Source: Candidatus Cloacimonadota bacterium
Lineage (GTDB): Bacteria > Cloacimonadota > Cloacimonadia > Cloacimonadales > JAMOQM01
DNA length: 35,398 nucleotides
Assembly (NCBI GenBank): GCA_027064005.1
Contig: JAMOQM010000073.1
Location: 1-35,398, forward strand
Direction of reading: 5' to 3'
Part shown: piece after piece, positions 23,887 through 32,717 of the stretch
Numbering within the stretch: the stretch's first letter is position 1
Layout of the letters: every line of letters begins with the position of its first letter
Program-made: the position numbers and the translations under genes
Notes under the pieces: model-generated
The model's input: the letters and a program-made list of their open reading frames with translations, nothing else
What the model was told of the DNA's origin: nothing
Database searches by the model: none

Positions 23887-25008
23887 TTATAACTCCTGAT
23901 CCGGATCAATGATATTATTTACGATATGTCTCTGTTTTCTATCGATACTAATTAAAACAAAAATAATGATTAGCAGGATTGTCAAACATACGGAAGCAAC
24001 AGTTACATTAAGTATTTTAGATGAGAATATTTTACCGACTCCGACTTTTGGAATTGATTCCGGAGCGATTTCCAAATCATATTTTTTTGCCAAATCGTTT
24101 GCTCTGTAAACGTGAATAATCGGAGTATTTTTCATCGCGAATTTCATAATAACATTTTCTTTAGGAAGTTTTTTATCAGCCAAATTAAAATGAACACCGG
24201 TTTTTATGATTTTTGCAGTAAGATAATTCCCAACATTTGTTACGCCGGTTCCGATGTTTATGAAAGCTTTGATTTTTTTATTTTTAGGAACATTTTCCAA
24301 ATAAATCTTCATTCGTTTATTGATATTTTCATCCAAAGATTTTTCTTTAATAAATTCTACATTATTGCGTTTTATAGCTTCTTCAATTAATTTCCTTCCT
24401 TCTGAAGATAGTCCGCGTCCGATATCTTTACCGCCACCAAGACTGGCAGCAACGCTTTTGAAATTTATCAATTTATGTTTGTATAAAACCGATTCCATAT
24501 CTAAAAAAGTAAAATCCTCTCTATTCGCTCCGAATTGAGAAGAGCCTACTGAAGAAATAATAATAGGATGCAGTTTCAGAGTTTTAATTGCTGCATATAA
24601 AGCTAAATTTTCTCCGGGGTTTGCACCGGTCAAACCAACTGCAACGTAATCACCCTTTGAAAGTTTTGCTTTTTTTAATAATGAAACAAAAGCTGCGGAG
24701 ATATTTGGATTTAAAGCCGTTAGTTTATCGGAAATGATTCCCGGACTTGTAGTAATTTCGCTATAATTAAGTCCGATTAATCCTGTTTGATTGGGGTCAT
24801 TTGTCTTATCGATTTTCAAATTTCTTTTAATAGCTTCTTCTTTCAGAATAGATAAAAAGTTATTCATTAGCTTTGCTGATTCAATTTTTTTATTATAGTG
24901 TTTTGCTTTTACAATACGATGACTTGTCTGAGAAATATAAAATAATCCTACAGAAAAAATAGCCATTACAACTAAAGTCCATAATGATCTTAATGATGGT
25001 CTAAACAT
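23887..25008 (-). CDS. pgsW: Poly-gamma-glutamate system protein PgsW
   Basis: 373 residues. An N-terminal membrane span (LWTLVVMAIFSVGLFYI, about 8-26) and a C-terminal one (VASVCLTILLIIIFVLISI, about 335-355) enclose a ~300-residue domain with GLTGANPGENLALYAAIK, SSVGSSQFGANR, SLGGGKDIGRGLS and INIGTGVTNVGN. This pattern fits the poly-gamma-glutamate system protein family that accompanies PgsB and PgsC in some diderms (PgsW), in place of the capsule retention PgsA. ATG 25008 is chosen, with GAGG 9 nt upstream and an 8-nt overlap with the end of pgsC; the longer frame begins at a GTG inside pgsC. Confidence 0.85.
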   Translation of the reverse strand: MFRPSLRSLWTLVVMAIFSVGLFYISQTSHRIVKAKHYNKKIESAKLMNNFLSILKEEAIKRNLKIDKTNDPNQTGLIGLNYSEITTSPGIISDKLTALNPNISAAFVSLLKKAKLSKGDYVAVGLTGANPGENLALYAAIKTLKLHPIIISSVGSSQFGANREDFTFLDMESVLYKHKLINFKSVAASLGGGKDIGRGLSSEGRKLIEEAIKRNNVEFIKEKSLDENINKRMKIYLENVPKNKKIKAFINIGTGVTNVGNYLTAKIIKTGVHFNLADKKLPKENVIMKFAMKNTPIIHVYRANDLAKKYDLEIAPESIPKVGVGKIFSSKILNVTVASVCLTILLIIIFVLISIDRKQRHIVNNIIDPDQEL

Positions 25009-25456
25009 TAAAACTAACCTCCCCACCGGAAATGATTGTTAAAATTAATCTAACAATTACTGCGGCAATTAACATTACGGAAATAGTTTTTACAACGCCT
25101 TGTCTTTCCATCCAATTGGCAATTAATCCCGGGATAATGTATCCGATTGATTGAAGGTCTAAATCATAAATTGAGAGACTTCCAAAAACTATATTTCTTG
25201 ATAACCATCCGAAAATAAAACCGAATAAAATTGCGAGAACCATTCTTCTCTTTCCATATAACAGCGTAAACATGGAAATAATTTTAATTACACCTAAAGT
25301 AAGTAAACTAACTAAAAGAGTTCCGATAATTTGCATAGGATGATCCAAATACATTGCAATATATCCGGGGACAACAATTCCACCGGCAGATGCACCTAAA
25401 AGTTCATTAAAAAGTAAGCTGATTATTACACCAAGCCCAACAGCAGCCTCGACCAT
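25001..25456 (-). CDS. pgsC: Poly-gamma-glutamate synthase membrane subunit PgsC/CapC
   Basis: 151 residues, usual for PgsC. Four to five membrane spans; the signature GASAGGIVVPGYIAMYLDHP follows the first span, and YIIPGLIANWMERQGV the later loop. PgsC pairs with PgsB to polymerise glutamate and move the chain through the inner membrane. The ATG directly follows the TAA of pgsB and the 3' end overlaps pgsW by 8 nt, so translation is tightly coupled. Ribosome binding site GGGAGG. Confidence 0.95.
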   Translation of the reverse strand: MVEAAVGLGVIISLLFNELLGASAGGIVVPGYIAMYLDHPMQIIGTLLVSLLTLGVIKIISMFTLLYGKRRMVLAILFGFIFGWLSRNIVFGSLSIYDLDLQSIGYIIPGLIANWMERQGVVKTISVMLIAAVIVRLILTIISGGEVSFNV

Positions 25457-26635
25457 TTATTTACCTCCCAAGGATTTTTCTTTGAAATATTTTACTATTT
25501 GACCACCATATTTTCTAGCTCCGGCAATATTTCCGATTCCGACAATATGTGATTCTTTTATGGTTAATTCTTTAATTTTATCAAAAAGGATATTTGTTTC
25601 CAATTCCCCCAATTCTCTCAATTTTTTTTCATCAATTTTTCTTTTCAAAGCATCTTTATAAAGCTGTTCGGTTCTTTCTCCGGTTAGAAGCAGATAATCA
25701 AAATCCAATTCTGCACAAACATCAAGAAGTTGGATTGAACGAAAATATCTGTCCGCTCTGGAATTTAAAATAATGATTTTTTGTTGTCCGGATTTAAGAT
25801 GACTGATGATATTGAGCCAAATCATTTTTGTTGAATCAGGATCATTGGCAGCGAAAACATTATAAAATACAATTTTTTTATTATTTTCTTCGACTGTATA
25901 TTTTTTCAAAGCACCCGGATCCGGTTGCATTTCCTGCATTCCCTTTAGAGCAACATCTCGCGGGACTCCAATTTTTTTACAGATTTCCAAAGATAAAGCA
26001 ACGTTATCAGGATGTTCAATATATCTAAAACCTTCCATTTCTTCAGGAGATATTTCGGTTGGTGAGATAGAGTGAATTTCCGTATTTCTTTTTTTAGCTA
26101 CATCTTCCATTGTTTTAAATTGTTCACGTTCTGAAGTATAGCAAACGCCATTATCCGGAATAGTATTACACAAACATTTTGTAACGCTCTCAATTGTTTC
26201 TCCCATCAAATCAAGATGGTCCAAGCGAGAATTTGTTATAACGGAAATTGTGGATTGAACAAATTTTCTCTCAGTTATCCATTGTAAAACAGGATTTACA
26301 GCCATACATTCAATAACGATAGCATCCGGATTTTTTGCGGCAGCATAGCGAAAAATATATTTTTGTTCAATGATATTTGCACCTGCTAATCTAATAATTG
26401 CCGACTCAGTTCCATCTTCATGAATTACTCTTGGAAGAGTTCCGGTTGTTTTTGCAATAGTTTTCAATCCTCCGGCTCTCAAACCGGCTGAAATTAATCT
26501 GGTAACACTTGATTTTCCACGTGTACCGTTTACATGAACTCTGACAGGGATTTTTTTTATATTTCTATAATGCCTTAAATATTCAATAATCCAGAAGATT
26601 ATCAAAGCGAGAGTGGCAAAAATTAATATCAGCAT
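25457..26635 (-). CDS. pgsB: Poly-gamma-glutamate synthase PgsB/CapB
   Basis: 392 residues, normal for PgsB. An N-terminal membrane anchor (about 1-18) is followed by a Mur-ligase-type ATP site VHVNGTRGKSSVTRLI, then KTTGTLPR, ECMAVNPVLQW and VITNSRLDHLDLMG, all diagnostic. It activates the gamma-carboxylate of glutamate with ATP and adds the next residue, working with PgsC. First gene of a six-gene operon. GGA precedes the ATG. No PgsA/CapA-type protein or gamma-glutamyl hydrolase is found in the window. Confidence 0.96.
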   Translation of the reverse strand: MLILIFATLALIIFWIIEYLRHYRNIKKIPVRVHVNGTRGKSSVTRLISAGLRAGGLKTIAKTTGTLPRVIHEDGTESAIIRLAGANIIEQKYIFRYAAAKNPDAIVIECMAVNPVLQWITERKFVQSTISVITNSRLDHLDLMGETIESVTKCLCNTIPDNGVCYTSEREQFKTMEDVAKKRNTEIHSISPTEISPEEMEGFRYIEHPDNVALSLEICKKIGVPRDVALKGMQEMQPDPGALKKYTVEENNKKIVFYNVFAANDPDSTKMIWLNIISHLKSGQQKIIILNSRADRYFRSIQLLDVCAELDFDYLLLTGERTEQLYKDALKRKIDEKKLRELGELETNILFDKIKELTIKESHIVGIGNIAGARKYGGQIVKYFKEKSLGGK

Positions 26636-26696
26636 ATTTATTCCTTCTACTTTTTAAGTAAACAAATGCAATTATCGTTCCTAAAAAAAAAGATTG

Positions 26697-26725
26697 CTTA
26701 TAAATGAGCTATTGATAATTTACAA
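26697..26725 (-). promoter_or_regulatory. Candidate promoter of the pgsB operon
   Basis: Minus strand TTGTAA (26725-26720), exactly 17 nt, TATAAG (26702-26697). Located about 60 nt before pgsB in the divergent gap shared with the gene at 26739. Confidence 0.55.
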
Positions 26726-26738
26726 CTAAGGTAGTTTA

Positions 26739-28130
26739 ATGAAAAAAATAATAATTATATTCTTTATCTTCGTATTTTTCAATAAGTTATTGGCTTTTAA
26801 TCCTCTTTCAGGGAATTTTGCCGATGACTATCAATATCAATTATTCCGTTCTTGGATAGATTTCGGGCAATTCCCCTCTGATAATCCCGCTTTTATGTCA
26901 AAAAATGAAATTGTTTCTTCTTATCATAATTCCAAAAAAGATAGTGTAACAATAATTTTCTCAATGAAAAAAGAACTTATTGTCGGGATGTCAGAAATGT
27001 TCCAAAATCCCTTTCCAAAAAATAAAGATTGGCTTGAATATCAAAATGAAATTGGAATGTTTTTATTTAGATTAAACACAGACTCACCTAATTATCTTAT
27101 TGATTTGATGAAAGATAAAAAATTTTCAATACAATTTCAAGGTTTAAAGTCAAGAGAAGCTCTTTTAAAGATTAAAACTGTGCAAAAAAAATCGGTTGTT
27201 CACTTAAAAAATATCTCGATTGAGGATAGTTTGAAGCCAAAAGTAACTCTCAAAACAAACATCGGAGTAATAGAATTATTCCTCAATAAAACACCTGATT
27301 TAATTTTAGAAACGTCTATGAAAAAGCAGAGAAATTTTTCTGCAAAAAAAGAAATTAAAACAAGAAAATTACAAGTTTCTAAAAAACAAGTTCAAACTAA
27401 GAAGATGTATTCAAAAATGTTCAATGATTTACAGGATAAAGATTTAATAGGTCTCGAAAAATTTATTATAGAGCATAAAAATGATAAAATTTATAATCAA
27501 ATAATGAATAATAGAATAAAAGATTTAAAAAATTTTGTGAAAAACAATTTTAAGATAAATGAAGAAATTAACTTTGTCGAAGATAAAATTATCATTAGAA
27601 GGAAACGCTTCAAAGATTTTTCTGCCGACCTTGTATTTAGATTTGAAAAAGATGACGATGGATATTATCTTTATCCTGACAATGAGTTTAAAATGCAAGG
27701 TAATAATCTTATTATTGATGAAGAAAGAGTTAAGTTTTTTCAGATTGAACAAGCGGAAATAAATAAAATTATTCCGGCGATTTCTGAAATGATATTACTG
27801 CATAGAACAATTGGGACCAAATTATTTAATTTCCTGATTCACAATGATCAGGCAAATACGCTTTTGATATTAAATGGTAAAAAACGTAAAACATTTCATT
27901 TTAAAAATTATGCCACCCTTTTACTTTTACTGAATCAATATTGGGAGGATCGCGTTGTCTATTATAAGATTTTGAGTGTAAAAAAAGTTAACAACAACAT
28001 TGAAATTGAAAGTGCATTAATTTCGCAAAACCAAGCCATTTCAGATTTTGCAAGTATTAAGATGCAATTAAATCATAATTTTAAAGTTGACTTAATTCAA
28101 GTTTCTTTATTTCCTGAAATAAAAAATTGA
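26739..28130 (+). CDS. Secreted protein of unknown function
   Basis: 463 residues. Signal peptide 1-19 (MKKIIIIFFIFVFFNKLLA). The mature part starts with FNPLSGNFADDYQYQLFRSWIDFGQFP, then a region with beta character up to about 200, a K-rich stretch (about 190-225, KKQRNFSAKKEIKTRKLQV) probably flexible, and a C-terminal half of mixed alpha/beta. No motif is recognised and I find no clear relative. It ends 11 nt before the cyclase gene and is likely cotranscribed with it; a periplasmic partner for that sensor-like protein is possible. A ribosome binding site (AAGGTAG) lies ahead of the ATG. Confidence 0.8.
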   Translation: MKKIIIIFFIFVFFNKLLAFNPLSGNFADDYQYQLFRSWIDFGQFPSDNPAFMSKNEIVSSYHNSKKDSVTIIFSMKKELIVGMSEMFQNPFPKNKDWLEYQNEIGMFLFRLNTDSPNYLIDLMKDKKFSIQFQGLKSREALLKIKTVQKKSVVHLKNISIEDSLKPKVTLKTNIGVIELFLNKTPDLILETSMKKQRNFSAKKEIKTRKLQVSKKQVQTKKMYSKMFNDLQDKDLIGLEKFIIEHKNDKIYNQIMNNRIKDLKNFVKNNFKINEEINFVEDKIIIRRKRFKDFSADLVFRFEKDDDGYYLYPDNEFKMQGNNLIIDEERVKFFQIEQAEINKIIPAISEMILLHRTIGTKLFNFLIHNDQANTLLILNGKKRKTFHFKNYATLLLLLNQYWEDRVVYYKILSVKKVNNNIEIESALISQNQAISDFASIKMQLNHNFKVDLIQVSLFPEIKN

Positions 28131-28141
28131 TTGGAGATTAA

Positions 28142-30307
28142 ATGAAGGTTAATGCTATGAAATGGATCCGTATTTGTATCTTTTTTATATTGCTTCAAAA
28201 TATATTTCCACTCTATTCTTTTAACTCTTCAAATAAAAAATCAGTTCAAAATAATGAGAATTCGCCATTTGATGATAAAATCAAAATTGCCACAAAATTG
28301 GTCGGTAAAATTGATGATAACGCTTTTGATTATTGCAAGAAGCTGTTAGCTGAAGTTCCTGAAGAAAAATATCCCGAGCAAAAATCTAAAGTGGCGGGGT
28401 TATTAGGTTCAATTTCTAGTGCAAAAAATGATTTTTATAATGCTAAAAAATATTATCATCTTTCGAATAAATATAATACAAAAAAAGAGATCTTTGCTTC
28501 CAATTGGTCGGAACTGGGTGTTATTTATTATAACTTGTACAAGCCGGACTCTTCTTATTTTTATTTGAATAAATCTATGGAATTGGCTAAAAGTTTGAAA
28601 GATTCCACACTTATAGCAAAAAATTATTTTAGATTTGCTATTATGTATGCTAAATCAGATGATATAAAAAAATCAATTATTCTCTCAAATAAAGCGATCA
28701 AATATTATAAAACTCATTTTCTTTATGATGATTTAATTGCAGTCAAGATTCACCTTGCCGGATGTTATCAAAAAATATCGGATTATGAACGTACAATAAA
28801 AATATATTTGGAAACACTACAATTAGCTACAATAAAAAAAATCAATTCTAAAATACCTGTGATTTATAATAATCTTGGGATTACATATTTCTATCTAAAA
28901 AATTATGATAAAGCTTTGGATTTTTTCAATAAAGCTTTGAATCTAAAAACAGGCAAAAATAATGAGAAAAGAGCGAGTACTCTTCATAATATTGGTATGA
29001 TTTATAGAAATATAGAAGATTATTCCAAAGCAATCGATTATTATAATCAGGCATTAAAAATTAGAATAAAGGAAAAAGATACCTTAAAAATTGCCGCTAA
29101 TTATATTAATCTCGGCAATGTTTATCGTGAACAAAAAAAGGCAAAAAAAGCTTTAGAATATTTCAAAAAGGCTTATAGTTTGAATAAACATTTTAAAAAT
29201 ACTACTCTTGAAATTAGTGCTTTAAGTAATTTTGCTCTGATTTACTCTTATTTAAAAAATAATGCATTGGCTGAAAAATATATTGAAAAATCGCTAAAAT
29301 TGGCCAACAAACAAAGTTCTAAAAAAATTAAAGCCACAACTTATAAAATAGCGTCTTATGTTTTTAGTAAAAATGGTGATTATGAAAAGGCTTTGGAATT
29401 TTACAAAGAATATAATAAGATCAACAATGACATATTTTCTTTAAGGAAATCAAAACAAATTGCTAATATGCAAATTAAGTACGAAACTGAAAAGATTGAG
29501 AATGAAAACAAGGTCTTAAAAGCTCAAGAACTTCTTAAAACAGAGACTTTGGCGAAAAGCAGGACCTTAAATATCAGTCTGATTGGATTTTTGTTATTCT
29601 CTCTGGCAATAGTTATCATTCTTATTCAAAAATATATTTATTCTACGCGAGCCAAAGCTATTATTGAAAATGAAAAAAATAAGGTTATTCAGATTATTAA
29701 AAATATTCTTCCTGCCGACGTTGCCGATGAGATAATTGAAAGTGGAACTTATCGAGCCAGAAAATTTGCCAAATCAGCCGTATTGATTACTGACTTTGTT
29801 AATTTTACCCAAATTTCATCTAAACTTCCTCCGGAAACAATGATTAATGAACTTAATGAATTGTATTCTGCCTTTGATAATATTGCCGAAAAATATTCTT
29901 CGGAAAGAATCAAAACGATTGGTGATGCCTATTTCGCAGTAAACGGACTTTCAGAGTCAAATCCATATTCATTAGAGAATATAGTAGAACTCGGTTTGGA
30001 AATGATGGAATTTCTCAAAGCAAGAAATAAAAAAAGTGAAATAAAATGGGAAATAAGAGTTTCTGTTGTGAGTGGAGAAATTATTGGGGGAATTGTCGGT
30101 ATAGATAAATATCTTTTTGATGTTTTTGGTAATACGATAAATCTTGCTTTTAGATTAAACTCTGTTTGTGATCCGATGCAATTATTTGTTTTAGAAGAAG
30201 ATGCTGATAAATTAAAAAATATTTTCAATTGTAATTTCGTGGGATCATTTCTATTAAAAGGGAAAGGATATCACAATTTATATTCAATTGAAAAATATCA
30301 TTTTTAA
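28142..30307 (+). CDS. TPR-repeat class III adenylate cyclase
   Basis: 721 residues. A signal anchor (about 8-25) is followed by roughly eight tetratricopeptide repeats (about 60-430; for example NLGITYFYLKNYDKALDFFNKAL and NIGMIYRNIEDYSKAIDYYNQAL), a coiled coil (about 435-475), one membrane span (about 478-497) and a cytoplasmic cyclase domain (about 540-720). Catalytic residues are in place: metal aspartates in ITDFVNF (about D550) and IGDAYF (about D595), adenine-selecting K591 and D660 (FDVFG), transition-state N667 and R671 (GNTINLAFRL). The K/D pair points to ATP rather than GTP. The TPRs would lie in the periplasm, so the protein can sense outside and make cAMP inside. GGAG precedes the ATG. 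Confidence 0.92.
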   Translation: MKVNAMKWIRICIFFILLQNIFPLYSFNSSNKKSVQNNENSPFDDKIKIATKLVGKIDDNAFDYCKKLLAEVPEEKYPEQKSKVAGLLGSISSAKNDFYNAKKYYHLSNKYNTKKEIFASNWSELGVIYYNLYKPDSSYFYLNKSMELAKSLKDSTLIAKNYFRFAIMYAKSDDIKKSIILSNKAIKYYKTHFLYDDLIAVKIHLAGCYQKISDYERTIKIYLETLQLATIKKINSKIPVIYNNLGITYFYLKNYDKALDFFNKALNLKTGKNNEKRASTLHNIGMIYRNIEDYSKAIDYYNQALKIRIKEKDTLKIAANYINLGNVYREQKKAKKALEYFKKAYSLNKHFKNTTLEISALSNFALIYSYLKNNALAEKYIEKSLKLANKQSSKKIKATTYKIASYVFSKNGDYEKALEFYKEYNKINNDIFSLRKSKQIANMQIKYETEKIENENKVLKAQELLKTETLAKSRTLNISLIGFLLFSLAIVIILIQKYIYSTRAKAIIENEKNKVIQIIKNILPADVADEIIESGTYRARKFAKSAVLITDFVNFTQISSKLPPETMINELNELYSAFDNIAEKYSSERIKTIGDAYFAVNGLSESNPYSLENIVELGLEMMEFLKARNKKSEIKWEIRVSVVSGEIIGGIVGIDKYLFDVFGNTINLAFRLNSVCDPMQLFVLEEDADKLKNIFNCNFVGSFLLKGKGYHNLYSIEKYHF

Positions 30308-30355
30308 CTTTCGCTCTCAGTATTTTCATAAAAAATTAGGTAAGGATATTATTCT

Positions 30356-31279
30356 GTGACAAAAAAAATCAAAATAAAAACAAAATGGGCAGTTATCGTA
30401 AACCCGAATGCCGGTAAAACATGCAAAAACCACCATATAGGAAAATTGAAAAATTTACTGAAAAAATATTCTTTTCATTTCAAATTATTCATAACCGAAA
30501 ATTATCAACACGCCTTGCATCTTTCTGAAGAATTAGTCCTTGATGGATATAGAAAAATTATTGCAGTCGGCGGAGATGGCACGATTAATGAAATTGTAAA
30601 CGGAATAATGAATTCCAAATTGAACAATGATGTTATTTTAGCATTTATCCCTTCCGGAAGTGGGAATGATTTTGTCAGAACGATAGGAATTCCTAAAAAT
30701 TATGAAAAAGCAATAAAACTTATCAAAGAAAATTTTCAAAAACCAGTGGATGTGGGACAATTAAATAATCAATATTTTATTAATACTTTAGGAATTGGTT
30801 TTGATGCAAAAATTGCTAAATCAGCGAATAAAATAAAATTTGTCGGCGGAATTTTGAAATACATTTTAGCTTTATTAGAAAATTTAAAAAATCCGGAAAC
30901 ATACAATCTGGCTTTCAAAACAGATAATGATTTATTTCGAAATGAAACAATTCTTTTGTCGGTAGGAAATGGTAAATTTAGCGGAGGTGGATTCCCTTTA
31001 ACTCCGGAAGCTTCACCGTTTGATTCAAAGGCGGATATTTGTTTGGTCAGTAGTATCTCTAAATTTGAATTAGTAAAATCACTACTTATGGTTTTAAGAA
31101 GCAAACATAAAAACCATCCGGCTGTGGATATTTTTCAAGCAAAAGGAATTGAAGTTAAATCGGATCGCGATGTTGATATTTATATTGATGGTAAAATTCC
31201 TATTCTTGAAAATTATCGAAGATTTTCAATAAAAATTTTGCCAAAAAGAATCAAAATAATTGTACCTAAGGAAAAATAA
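30356..31279 (+). CDS. YegS/BmrU-type diacylglycerol (lipid) kinase
   Basis: 307 residues, GTG start with AGGA 9 nt upstream. The DAGK catalytic signatures are present: VNPNAGKT, VGGDGTINEIVNGIM and PSGSGNDFVRTIGIP in the N-terminal domain, then NTLGIGFDAKIAKSANK and GNGKFSGGGFPLTPEA in the C-terminal domain. These enzymes phosphorylate diacylglycerol or other lipids with ATP at the membrane. It is followed at 1 nt by rarA. Lipid substrate cannot be told from sequence. Confidence 0.92.
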   Translation: MTKKIKIKTKWAVIVNPNAGKTCKNHHIGKLKNLLKKYSFHFKLFITENYQHALHLSEELVLDGYRKIIAVGGDGTINEIVNGIMNSKLNNDVILAFIPSGSGNDFVRTIGIPKNYEKAIKLIKENFQKPVDVGQLNNQYFINTLGIGFDAKIAKSANKIKFVGGILKYILALLENLKNPETYNLAFKTDNDLFRNETILLSVGNGKFSGGGFPLTPEASPFDSKADICLVSSISKFELVKSLLMVLRSKHKNHPAVDIFQAKGIEVKSDRDVDIYIDGKIPILENYRRFSIKILPKRIKIIVPKEK

Positions 31280-31280
31280 T

Positions 31281-32582
31281 ATGACAAATCAGCTTGATTT
31301 ATTTGAAACTATTCGCAAAACAGATATTCCTTTAGCAGAAAGAATTAGACCTGATAAAATCGAAGATATTCTCAATCAAGAAGCGTTGTTGTCTGAAAAT
31401 TCGATTTTGAGAAAAATGATAGAAGAAGATTCTTTTTCGTCCTTTATTCTTTGGGGACCTCCTGGTTGTGGAAAAACGACAATAGCAAGATTAATCGAAC
31501 AAAAAACGAAGCATAATTTTATCTCATTTAGTGCCGTATTTTCAAGCATAAAAGAGATTAAAAGTATCATGAAAGATGCTCAATATGATATGCAATCTCG
31601 CGATATTAAAACAATCTTATTTGTGGATGAAATTCACCGATTTAGCAAATCTCAACAAGATGCTTTTTTGCCTTATGTTGAATCCGGAGCGATAATTTTA
31701 ATCGGGGCAACTACAGAAAATCCTTCTTTTGAAATAATTTCTGCTCTTTTGTCTCGGTGTCATGTTTTTGTTTTGAATTCATTGAAAAATGAGGGGATAA
31801 AAAAAATATTAATTTCAGGGATTAAATCTATAAATCCCGCTATCTCTTATCCTGACAATGTCTTAGATTATCTTAGTCAACTCTCGGGAGGAGATGCCCG
31901 TAAAGCTTTGAATAATTTGGAATTGGTGATGAAATACCCGGTTCAAGAAATCAATATTGAAAACATTCCCAAAATTCTTACACAAAAAACTATGTTTTAT
32001 GATAAAAATGGCGAAGAACATTACAATGTGATTTCAGCTTTACATAAATCTTTGCGAGGGAGCGATGTACAAGCCGGATTATATTGGTTGGCGAGATTGC
32101 TGGAATCCGGAGAAGATCCGAAATATATTGTCAGACGGTTAATTCGATTTGCTTCAGAGGATGTTGGATTAGCAGATCCAAACGCTTTAATACAGGCAAT
32201 TGCCGCCAAAGATGCAGTTATGTTTTTGGGGATGCCGGAATGTTCGACAGCTTTATCTCAATTGGTTGTATATTTAGCAACCGCACCGAAAAGTAATGCC
32301 GCTTATATAGCTTACAAAAGTGCCAAGAAAGATGCTTTAAAAACTTCACATTTACCGGTTCCATTAACAATTAGGAATGCTCCTACTCAATTGATGAAAA
32401 AATTGAATTATGGGAAAGACTATAAATATTCTCATGATTTTGAAAATGGATATTCATATCAAAGATATTTTCCGGATGATTTAGATGAAAAAATGTATTA
32501 TTCCCCATCCAAATTTGGGTTTGAAAAAGAGATTCAAAAACGCCTTGATTGGTGGGATAGTCTAAAACAAAAAAAAGAATAA
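31281..32582 (+). CDS. rarA: Replication-associated recombination protein A
   Basis: 433 residues. A clamp-loader-like AAA+ ATPase acting at stalled replication forks. RPDKIEDILNQ at the N terminus, Walker A WGPPGCGKTT (residues 59-66), Walker B LFVDEIHRFSKSQQDAFLP, sensor 1 LIGATTENPSFE, sensor 2 SGGDARKALNNLE, and the C-terminal tetramerisation region YWLARLLESGEDPKYIVRRLIRFASEDVGLADP-like sequence are typical. ATG 31281 is chosen with AAGGA upstream; the frame extends to 31260 inside the kinase gene but without a ribosome binding site. Confidence 0.96.
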   Translation: MTNQLDLFETIRKTDIPLAERIRPDKIEDILNQEALLSENSILRKMIEEDSFSSFILWGPPGCGKTTIARLIEQKTKHNFISFSAVFSSIKEIKSIMKDAQYDMQSRDIKTILFVDEIHRFSKSQQDAFLPYVESGAIILIGATTENPSFEIISALLSRCHVFVLNSLKNEGIKKILISGIKSINPAISYPDNVLDYLSQLSGGDARKALNNLELVMKYPVQEINIENIPKILTQKTMFYDKNGEEHYNVISALHKSLRGSDVQAGLYWLARLLESGEDPKYIVRRLIRFASEDVGLADPNALIQAIAAKDAVMFLGMPECSTALSQLVVYLATAPKSNAAYIAYKSAKKDALKTSHLPVPLTIRNAPTQLMKKLNYGKDYKYSHDFENGYSYQRYFPDDLDEKMYYSPSKFGFEKEIQKRLDWWDSLKQKKE

Positions 32583-32717
32583 GGTAATCAATTTCACTTT
32601 TTTTAGTTATATTCAAAGTAGAAAAAGATTTTAATTAAGATTTTAATAAAAAAATACTTTACGTATAAGTTGATTTCTCATTTAGGTGATTAATCAAAGA
32701 AATTCTTCGGAGGATTT

